A stretch of DNA of 64,000 nt from Cycas panzhihuaensis (taxonomy: Eukaryota > Cycadophyta). The notes under the pieces are model-generated. The model saw only the letters and a program-made list of their open reading frames with translations. It was not told the origin of the DNA and searched no databases. A program made the position numbers and the translations under genes. Numbering within the stretch: position 1 is the first letter of the stretch; each line of letters starts with the position of its first letter. Below, piece by piece: positions 56,539-64,000 of this stretch. The stretch spans positions 84,637,741-84,701,740 of the forward strand of contig CM041465.1 in assembly GCA_023213395.1 (NCBI GenBank), written 5' to 3'.

Positions 56539-56961
56539 ATGTCTCTCCTCGTTTTCACCGATGGTGGAAGTCGCGGCGACCCTGGACCTTCTACCGCTGC
56601 GTGGATTCTTCGCAGTCCCTCTGGACATGATTACTTGCATTCCGGAGTCTTTCTTCCCAAGGCTACCAATAACGAAGCCGAGTACACAGCCGTTATTGAA
56701 GCCCTTATGGATGCTCTCCGTTTCTATCGCGGTTCCATTGTGTTGTTTTGCGATTCTCAGGTCGTGGTGTCCCATCTCACCTAGGTTTACCAGGTGCGAT
56801 GTCCTCATCTGAGAACCCTTGCGTCTACCGCCAGGTTTCTTTTGGCTTGTTTCTCATCAGTTGATATCTAGCATATCCTGAGGCACCTCAACGCTGAGAC
56901 TGACAGCCTCGTCTGCCTCATCCTTGAGCGTCGCCTCCCTCTTCTAGACGACCGCCCTTGA
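56539..56961 (+). pseudogene. Archaeal-type RNase H of Tat-2 (separate gene)
   Basis: ATG 56539 to TGA 56959-56961, 140 codons with two internal TAGs (56782 and about 56869). Catalytic set: F-T-D-G-G-S-R-G-D-P-G-P, N-N-E-A-E-Y-T-A, F-C-D-S-Q and a final Asp in L-N-A-E-T-D-S-L. The N-N-E-A-E-Y and C-D-S-Q form matches the archaeal/bacterial-like RNase H acquired by the Tat lineage, not the RT-joined one. It should act on RNA-DNA hybrid. It lies 4 kb from integrase, beyond an oppositely oriented gene, so it needs its own transcript or splicing. Confidence 0.88.
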
Positions 56962-57312
56962 GGCTTGCCTGGCTTGCCCGTGCCCAAGCCTCCGATTCTC
57001 ATTAGTTAGATGTGCCTGCTCTACTTTGTTGGATGCCCTCTTACTTCATGTTGCACCTTGGCAACGGTGGCATCCCGTTTCACTGCTTATTTCAGTTTCA
57101 GGTCGATGTTTAGGCGACACGCAGGCAGCCCCTACGTTGTCCTCGTCTCTGTCTCCCCTGTCCACGCGTTCCGCCACGACACTCGCCTATGCCCTTGGTC
57201 CACGTGCTGCTCTTTATTGTTTTATATATATATGCATATGCTACTCATAACTTTGATTGACAGCATTCGCCATCACATTATGCTTCCGAGCAGTGAGACT
57301 CACGCGAAGGCG
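56962..57312 (+). other. Tat-2 3' untranslated region
   Basis: About 350 bp up to the 3' LTR. No clear polypurine tract is seen. The bases before the LTR read GTGAGACTCACGCGAAGGCG. A TATATATATG run lies near 57225. Confidence 0.6.
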
Positions 57313-59901
57313 TGTTTCCGACCATCGGGAATGGACTCGAGACGCATCGACACAGGTTTGTTCAGGTATATGTTCTTACTTTTCTTACCTATGTTAATTA
57401 GGGTAATTTAGAGTAGTTTGATTGACATATGCCTGCCCACATGCATTTGTTTGTCTGCCTGCTCATAATACATGTGCCTAACGGCACGCCTTCAGCCTAT
57501 GACGACTCAGAGCGTGGGCATTCCTCAGTGAATGTTACACCCTGTATAGTGTATAGCCACCCATGATGTCTCCACAATTTCTCGAGATTATTTCTACCAG
57601 CTTGTTTATTCTTGTTACAACATGTCACTTATGTTGCAGTCCTTCCTAAGTCTGGTTTAACCCTTAGTTAGGGCTCTTTGCATTGTTTTGGGTACTTGCC
57701 CACTGCCTGGGCCTTCCTCCCAACTGACGTAATTCATGTTTAGTCTTTGTTCTTACCTCAAAACCTGATTTTTCTGTTTATTTTTTTCTCTTTTTTAATT
57801 TCAGGTTGATACCGCGGTAAACTAAGTGGTATCACAGAATTTGCAGCGGTACCGCAGAGTTTGCCACAGTACAACTGTTTGAAATTTAAAAAAGAGAACC
57901 ATGCGACAGTTTCTGTATTTTTCACGGAACTGCTGCGTGGCTCCGTACGATTAGAGGCGCTCCAACGTCCCCAACGTTCACTTACTGTGAACAAGAGATA
58001 AAAGGATTTTTTTTATTCATTTGCATCATTCTTGAGCTCATTTCCCAAGACTTCTAAGGAAAAACTCTCCACAAAAGATAAGAGAAAAGACACATAAATC
58101 AAAGAAGTTCAGGCACAGCAACCGAGGAGGGAGGACCAGGCTGCCACCAATGGATTTTGTAGGGCCATTGCTGCCCCTTACTACTCTCCACAACCAGCTT
58201 TCCTCCTCTTGCAGCTGCACAAAGATTCAAGGGACTTCTTCAACAAAGAAGCTGCCCCAAAGACTCTCTTCATAGCTCCAAACTTACCAGGAGCTTCTTC
58301 CACCCACATTGCAGCAGGGAACACTCATGATCAGCCTTCATTTGACCTCCATTGCTGCTATCCCTAGTGGTAGGAGGCATGCATGACCTCTCTACACAAG
58401 GTACCCCTTAGCTTTACTTACTTTTTTGTATTTTCTTGCATTTCTTCTTCCTTTTACTTGTATTTTCTTTACTTTTTTACTTGCAAACCCTTGGACATAC
58501 TTGCATTTTTCTTGTTTTTATTGTCAAGCATTCCACCTCTTCTTTCCCTTTACTTTTACCCCTTGAATGAAAGTAGCTACCATTGGCCATAGCCGCTCCG
58601 TAGTCCTACCTTGACCCAAATCCATTTTCCCAGTTTTTCTTTGGGGTCCCTCACTTTCTCCAAGCCTTCTTCCATTCTTTCCTCAGTCAGCTAGAGTAAG
58701 GGAGCATACACGAGGGTTTGAGGGAGATAGGCGGGGTTCTGTCCCCCATTGCCATCCTTCTCCCCAAGGGTTCCGTCCCTTGTCCTCTTCCCCTTACCAT
58801 ACACGCTGTCCTAAGGAACAGATCGAAGGAGTTTAGGAGGTTGTGTCAGGGCGTCCGGACCGGTCTGAGACAATCCGCATCCACCTTTGTTACCACCCAG
58901 CATTCCTTTCCCGGGCCCCTTTGGAGACCTCCCGTGGGTGAGTTAGCCATCCCGAGGCTATACCCAGTTCCACTTTGTGTGTTTGTGGCATTTGGTAGTG
59001 TAAAAGTATCTCATATGCTCTCGTTTCCATTTTGCTACATTTTAACATATAGCTTAGTTTGTTTAGCTAAGTTGATTTCAATTTGCAGTACATATACATA
59101 TATCTCCTTGTATATTTTGTAGCCTCTCCCTCGAGAGGAAGGTACTCTTTATACTCTCTTGCAGGATCGCGTTGGTGGAGGTGACGCGTGGAGCGAACCC
59201 ATTGCCGGTTAGCTCCCGTACGGTATTTTCTCTCTTTTAGTTTTGAGCTTCCTTTTCATCCTTTCATTTCATTTGGTTTCGCATGCTCACGGGGAGGTAA
59301 GTGAACCCCCTTATCACCGTCAACCGACATCGCGTGCGCGGAGAAAGGAGAAAGAGGGAGCGGAAACAACGCGAGATCAACCGTACTTCGACCTCGAACG
59401 CCGGATCCAGGTTTTCTTCACGTTTCCTTTATATTTCCTCTTATATCGTTCTTGCCTTCTTACGTATGCCTGATAGGTAAAAGATAAGGAAACATAAAGT
59501 AAAAATGGATAAATAAATGCTTCTTGCATTTACTTTTCTGCACTAGTTTCTTGCTTACATAGCATAGTGTAGACACCCCCCCTTTTTGCGCCAAACCTGA
59601 GCTATCCTTTTTTTTACTTGCTTGTGCGTTGGATCAGTTGTCCCCCCTTGCCTCTGTTGCCTTCTCACTGCCTTGAGAAGCCGCAACGCGTGAGGCGCCT
59701 CCTCTCCTTCCCGGCCATCTGAAGGGTAGGACGGCCTCACTTTTACACGGCTACCTGGAAGCAACCAGGCACCTTGCGACCCGAACTGCGCTCCGGCGCC
59801 GCGGACGTCTGCGGTGAGATCCTCACTGCCTAGCCTGGTCAGTGTGGTGTTTTATATCCCTTTGCTAGACGTAGGGTCACCGCCCCGCAGGGAGCATTTC
59901 A
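57313..59901 (+). repeat. Tat-2 3' LTR
   Basis: 2589 bp from TGTTTCCGACCATCGGGAA to GGGAGCATTTCA, then the target duplication GCACC. Differences from the 5' LTR are mostly C/T and G/A changes, concentrated in the first 700 bases. Confidence 0.96.
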
Positions 59902-59902
59902 G

Positions 59903-60381
59903 CACCTTCAGCTGCCCTCCGCTTTGTGGGCTTACCGCACCTCTATCTATTCTGCCACGAGAATGACTTCATTCTCCCTGGTCTCTGATCGAGGCGGTAC
60001 TCACCGGAGGTGGAGATTCCTTCCTTGCGAGTCTCCCTTCAAGGTCTCATCGATGAGGAGTCGATCTGTCAAGCTCACCTTCTGGATCTCGAGGCTTTGG
60101 ATGAGAGACATTTAGCCGCTTATTAGGCTAACCTGGCATCCAAAGCTTGCTCACAAAGGACCTACTATAAAGATCTTCATTCCCGTCCTTTGTTTCCTAG
60201 GGACTACGTCCTCAAACTCGAGTACCTCCATGATCACTTGACCAAATTCAAACCCTGATAGGTTGGTCCTTTTGTCATTATCGAATCCCTTGGTAATGGT
60301 GCCTACAGGATAGCCACCCTAAAAGGGCTTAAATTTGAGAAAGTTGTTAGTGGGAGATTCCTAAAGAAGCTTTATGCATGA
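59903..60381 (+). pseudogene. Tat-1 integrase, C-terminal part after Tat-2
   Basis: Resumes in the codon frame left at 43110: H-L-Q-L-P-S-A-L-W-A-Y-R-T-S-I. A frame change near 59985-60005 precedes L-R-V-S-L-Q-G-L-I-D-E-E-S. The end reads F-L-K-K-L-Y-A and TGA at 60379-60381. A TAG occurs at about 60124. Confidence 0.9.
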
Positions 60382-60404
60382 TCTTTCAGTGATCCCTTTG
60401 ACCT

Positions 60405-60486
60405 ACTCCAAAATGAGCCTAAACTACCATCTTAGGTTGTCCCCATTCTTCCCAACCATGGGTAGAATGGCAATTTAAGATGGATC
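60405..60486 (+). repeat. Single hairpin unit after Tat-1 pol
   Basis: One copy of the unit that is triplicated in Tat-2, with the arms CTACCATCTTAGGTTG and GAATGGCAATTTAAGATGG. Confidence 0.85.
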
Positions 60487-61027
60487 CTTCTTCTTCTTTC
60501 TAGTTCCTTCTGCGGAACCCACGTTCTTGTACCCTCTCAGGAACTTTTGTCTTCCTACTTGGGCATTCCCTGATCAGGACGACGCTTTGGAGCATCGTTG
60601 CTCCTCTCTCCTGCTTACCGTTTCCTTCACATATTCCGCTATGCTCTTCCATAGACGTGTATGCCGCTCTATCCTCTAACCTCACACCTCTCTATCATCT
60701 CCACTCATGACATGTGTGTGTGCTCTTGTTAGACATATAGCCATACATAGAAGGGAATGTGTACATCATATAATAAAATATTCACAGCATAACATTCATA
60801 ACATATAAAATAAACATACATGTCATCCACGCATGATATATACACAGTATCTCGTGTCAAAATGGGGTTCCAATTACCCCGTATATATATACATCCAAAA
60901 ATCATGTTACATCATACATACGGGAAGCTGGTGTCCTTGCAAGGGGGGTACAATCATATGATCCTATATATGACCCCCTGGAGGCCCACGCTTTCCCCTG
61001 TCAAAGTCAATATGTACATCTCCTACT
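60487..61027. other. Tat-1 spacer between pol and the antisense gene
   Basis: Matches 52797-53432 of Tat-2 in order. Contains an AT-rich ACATA-rich stretch at 60750-60850. No gene called. Confidence 0.6.
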
Positions 61028-61623
61028 CTACTGTTGCCCTGCTCCTGGGGTACCATCTCCTGGTTTGTGTGATCCCTCTCCCGAGGACCACATCCCTCTG
61101 AGGCTCCTCCCGGGCCTTCGCGAGATGCCTGCCTTGCTCCCCTCGTCTGGTGGTCATCTCGGGGTCGTCGCCACCGTGTGGGTATGTGTCCTGCTTTAGC
61201 TTGACCTCGATGCCAGTTGAGCCACCAGCTGATCGTATCGGGCCTGGATACGATCCCTCTCTCCTCGGAGTCCCTCCTCCGTCACTCTGAGGTGCTCTGT
61301 GAGTACCGCTATCTGGACTCTGCTCTCGGCATCTCTGCCTACTCCGCCCTGTGACTCTAGAGCCTGCACCTATCCGCATAGCTCATCCCTCTCGTGCCTC
61401 ACCTCATCTCACTCCTGTTGTAGCTATCCCCGGGATGTCATGTGCTCTTGGGACTCTATGGCCCATATGTCTATCGCCCTCACCAACGAGGCGAATGCCT
61501 CCATGTGGACACCTACCGCTCTAGGCTCATCTCTTGCCTGGATGGGCGGTTGCCCCTCTACATATACCTAAGGGAATACTTCCCTCACCATAGCCTCTAT
61601 CAGTCTCCAGACCTCTACTGCAC

Positions 61624-61734
61624 CTGCCAATACAACATGCCATGTGTCAATATATATCTCACCATATACCATGATCAAATCAAATCAAATATCTATCTGG
61701 ATGCCAAATGACTCAGGAAAATGTTAGGTCTCAC
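61624..61734 (-). other. Intron 2 of the Tat-1 antisense gene
   Basis: 111 bp. Donor CAGTAG|GTGAGACC, acceptor TGTATTGGCAG|GTGC. Same position and phase as 54041-54148. The interior is much more divergent than the exon edges. Confidence 0.85.
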
Positions 61735-62935
61735 CTACTGTGGCCGCCGGCTCCTCTGGTCGTGCAGCATCCTCTCCTCCTGGCTCTCTGCCGGCTGTGG
61801 GTGCCTCATCCTCAGGCACCTCCTCTGCCTGGGCCTCCCTCCTTGCAGGGACTGGCTCGACTCTCGTCTCTCTGGATCCTCTCATGATCCATAGCCTGCG
61901 GGCCCTGGTCACTGGTCCCCTGCTCTTGTCCTACACTCATGATGGGCCTGCCTCTCCTCTAGCAGCCCCAGATGGACCCTCTGCGCCTCCTGCCATCCCT
62001 GAAAGACCTGCCTCTCCTATAGGTCATGACGGGTCGGCCCCATCTCCTCCATCATCTCCATCATCATCGCCTGCGGGCACTCCTACTCCGCCTGCCTTGT
62101 CATCACTGTCCTACCTCACCGTCCTGTAGGGCTCTACTATGTAGTCTGGTAGGGTGAGGAGGTCTAGTGATATCGCCTCCACCGATTGTCAAACATGGGC
62201 CCAGTCCTCTGTCCCTCTCAACTGAGTCTACCACCTGTGGACCATCGGAGCCTACTCTATGATAAGATGTGGTCCTCCCGCTGGTGCCACTGCCATAAAA
62301 TGATCAAAGAACCAGCACTGTAGCAGTGTGCTATATGACAACCCACCTATGTCAGTCATCCTGATAGTGTCTAGTTGGGTGATGAGGTTTGCCACTATCA
62401 GGGTCGCCCAGTCCATCCTCTCGCCAGCTTCACAGTGACGTACTACATCCAACCAACCACCTGGTATCTTCTTATAGTTCCGTTTCTCAGAAATCTAGAA
62501 CAGAACGCACAGTATAACTAACTTCCTCACTCGAGGAATCCCTGACATCAGTATGGTCTGGAGGGGAGCTCCCCTCCGCTCCCACCTATTAGCTCCTATG
62601 AAGAACAGGGTTGCCTCCCTATATGCTGCCTTGGTGCTAGGCAGTGTCCCTAGTCTCACTAGCCTCCCTGTCGCCGGTACTCCCAGTATCTGTCGTATGT
62701 CCCTCAGCGTAATCATCATGTCACCTACCTAAGGTAGGTGGAATACATGTCTCCTCTTATCCCAATGGGATACAATGTTGACCAGTAACCTCTGATCTGA
62801 TGCATACTAAGGTGTCTTGAGGGCCTTATATAGGCCACACCTCTACAGGATCTCCCTGTCCTCCTGAGACGCCATCTCCATGTAACTCAACATGGCCATA
62901 CCTATGTTCTTGTGGTTATCCACCGCGATGACAGC

Positions 62936-63400
62936 CTGTCCATATAAAAAATGATCAAAGTTAGCTTCATGTCAGTTATCAGCACTCCTTACCCTCTCTC
63001 AACTCTCTCTGTCTGAGATTTGGGGCTCTTTCGGCCCTCCTATCTTTTTTTCTCCTTTTCTGTCTTCATATTGCACTGAACTTAGCGGTACCGCTAAGTT
63101 CAGGTCGGGTCCTATGGAGATTGGGCCCCATGGCAATGATCGCGGCACCGCGATCTTTCTGCATGCAGCGGTGACCCCAATAGGGGATTTACGCCGAGAA
63201 ATAAAAAATTTTACGGTGGACCCAGGTACACCAGGGACGAGGCTCCCTAATGCCCAGGTCTCCGCCTCTTTCTGGGTCCAATTCAGACTCCGAGAGGCCT
63301 CTGATTGCCTATAAGAGGCACTAAAAGCATACACAAAAACTATCAAAAACTAATGAAATTTAAACTTCAAAATGGATTGGGTTTAGTAATATCCACTCAC
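62936..63400 (-). other. Intron 1 of the Tat-1 antisense gene, with a 28-bp palindrome
   Basis: 465 bp. Donor GGATCCA|GTGAGTGG, acceptor TATATGGACAG|GC. Same phase and place as in Tat-2. A perfect 28-bp palindrome centred on GCGGTACCGC lies at 63076-63103. Confidence 0.78.
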
Positions 63401-63424
63401 TGGATCCGGTCTCGTTGTTGCTAT

Positions 63425-64000
63425 CTCCTACCACCGATCCTGCTGGCTCTCTCTGATCTCTGATCCAATGGTCTAATCTCTCCCTGCGTGCCTCCAAAGT
63501 TAGGCGGTGCTTCACTGCGTAAGGGAATGGCTCTAGTTTCTCATGAGAGCTGGTGAAAATGAATCCATTTTCCGTTTGATTTCCTTATATAGGCGGGGGC
63601 CCCAACGGGCACTTCTTTCATTTTTTGCTCCACGACAGCCGTTGGGACCGTCCCGTTTCCCTGATTGCCTTTGCCTTCTAGCCTTGTCACCCATTGTGCT
63701 CTCTTGACACCCTTTTTGTGCTTTCTTGTAGGTGCATTTATGGTGCCTCATTTTTGCACTTTTTTCCTGGGCCCTTCTGTCTCGTTTTATGTGCCACTCC
63801 TATGCATGCCTGAGTTTATACTCGTTTGGCTCGTTTCATCGCCCTGGACTCATTTCCACAGTCCTTTCTCACTCTTGGGATCCCCAAAGGGGATGCTCCC
63901 CCATTCAGGGGCATGTTTTGCTTTCCGAAGTGACCTTTTGGCACCCCAGGAGGCTTTTTCCTCCAACCACTCTCTGATGGTGATCGGACCACTTGCTCTC
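63425..64000 (+). other. Tat-1 region upstream of the (off-window) archaeal-type RNase H
   Basis: Collinear with 55852-56415 of Tat-2, including the TATA palindrome (63583-63593) and a block with GAGTTTATACTCGTTTGGCT. The reading frames that are long in Tat-2 are broken here, so I treat it as untranslated leader and promoter. Confidence 0.6.

Larger units (their letters stand above)
43111..59901 (+). mobile_element. Tat-2: complete Tat-type Ty3/gypsy element nested in Tat-1 integrase
   Basis: LTRs 43111-45682 and 59901-57313 in direct orientation, flanked by GCACC at 43106-43110 and 59902-59906. The host codon series W-H-L-Q-L-P is interrupted exactly there. The element is 16.8 kb and carries gag-pro-RT-RH-INT in one frame, a hairpin repeat block, a minus-strand three-exon gene and a separate archaeal-type RNase H gene. 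Stops and small indels disable it. The LTRs differ at perhaps 5-7% of sites by eye, mostly transitions, so it is the youngest large insertion here. Confidence 0.96.
61028..63424 (-). pseudogene. Antisense three-exon gene in Tat-1, same family as in Tat-2
   Basis: Minus-strand model: exon 1 63424-63401, exon 2 62935-61735, exon 3 61623-61028. The start codon is changed to ATA. Exon 2 has H-W-D-K-R-R-H-V-F-H-L-P, M-M-I-T-L-R-D-I-R-Q-I-L-G-V-P-A-T-G-R, then M-D-W-A-T-L-I-V-A-N-L-I and H-F-M-A-V-A-P-A-G-G-P. Exon 2 keeps a single frame here, unlike Tat-2, so it shows the domain more fully, though with about ten stops. Exon 3 repeats the coiled-coil block and ends G-D-G-T-P-G. Function of the protein in the element is unknown. 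Confidence 0.8.
34028..64000 (+). mobile_element. Tat-1: large Ty3/gypsy element of Tat type, interrupted by Tat-2, right end beyond window
   Basis: Begins with a 2.7-kb LTR, a distinctive primer site and a single-frame gag-pro-RT-RH-INT gene. The gene is cut at 43110 by Tat-2 and resumes at 59902. A minus-strand spliced gene (61028-63424) follows. The archaeal-type RNase H and the right LTR would lie past 64000, because the sequence at 63990 corresponds to 56410 of Tat-2. AAGAG at 34023-34027 is the likely left half of the target duplication. Tat placement rests on size, long LTRs, the gag knuckle form and the extra RNase H in its sister copy. Confidence 0.9.

Noticed and set aside
55980-56630. 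216-codon plus-strand ORF upstream of and overlapping the archaeal-type RNase H
   Set aside because: Out of frame with the RNase H before and after the candidate splice, broken in Tat-1 by stops and frame changes, no known motif. Treated as leader.
1-64000. Endogenous pararetrovirus or other viral insertion
   Set aside because: All pol regions have integrase and LTR context typical of copia or gypsy elements. No movement-protein or coat-protein-like region was recognised.

Overview
The window is nuclear DNA of a land plant, most likely a vascular plant with a large, transposon-filled genome. I see no ordinary host gene, rRNA or CRISPR array. Almost everything that can be recognised is LTR retrotransposon, mostly decayed. 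The species cannot be fixed from this sequence.

Layout. (1) 1-34027 is AT-rich and holds old elements. A minus-strand chromovirus-like leader (E: 1-394 plus 15908-16419) was invaded by Copia-A (400-15902, target duplication CATAC). Copia-A was in turn invaded inside its reverse transcriptase by Copia-B (5887-13778, target duplication CAAAA). From 16.4 to 25.6 kb lie fragments: a second minus-strand LTR plus leader (D), Copia pieces (I and K), a plus-strand LTR plus leader (J), and Copia-F (21782 to about 25555), whose body is replaced by another element's LTR and leader (G). A nearly full-length but heavily mutated chromovirus (C, 25564-32148) retains traces of gag, protease, RT, RNase H, integrase and a C-terminal chromodomain. 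A minus-strand relative of Copia-A (A2) starts at 32491.

(2) 34028-64000 is clearly richer in G and C. A large Ty3/gypsy element of Tat type (Tat-1, from 34028 to beyond the window, target duplication probably AAGAG) sits inside Copia-A2. A related complete element, Tat-2 (43111-59901, 16.8 kb, target duplication GCACC), sits inside the Tat-1 integrase. Both have LTRs of about 2.6-2.7 kb, the same unusual primer-binding site, and a single-frame gag-pro-RT-RH-INT gene broken mainly by stop codons.

The most interesting part is the 3' half of the Tat elements. Downstream of integrase, on the opposite strand, each copy has a second gene. It reads as a three-exon gene with GT-AG introns at matching places in both copies. 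The predicted product has a plant-mobile-domain-like N-terminal half, an acidic low-complexity linker and a coiled coil. Upstream of it, in the opposite direction, Tat-2 has a separate archaeal-type RNase H gene with a candidate leader intron. A TATA palindrome lies between the two genes. Extra ORFs and archaeal-type RNase H are known in the Tat lineage. The exon-intron structure, its conservation in two copies, the possible shared promoter and the palindromes inside intron 1 are what deserve a second look.

Boundaries of the main elements come from matching LTR ends, target duplications and primer sites read directly. Family names come from motif recognition. Percent identities are estimates by eye.
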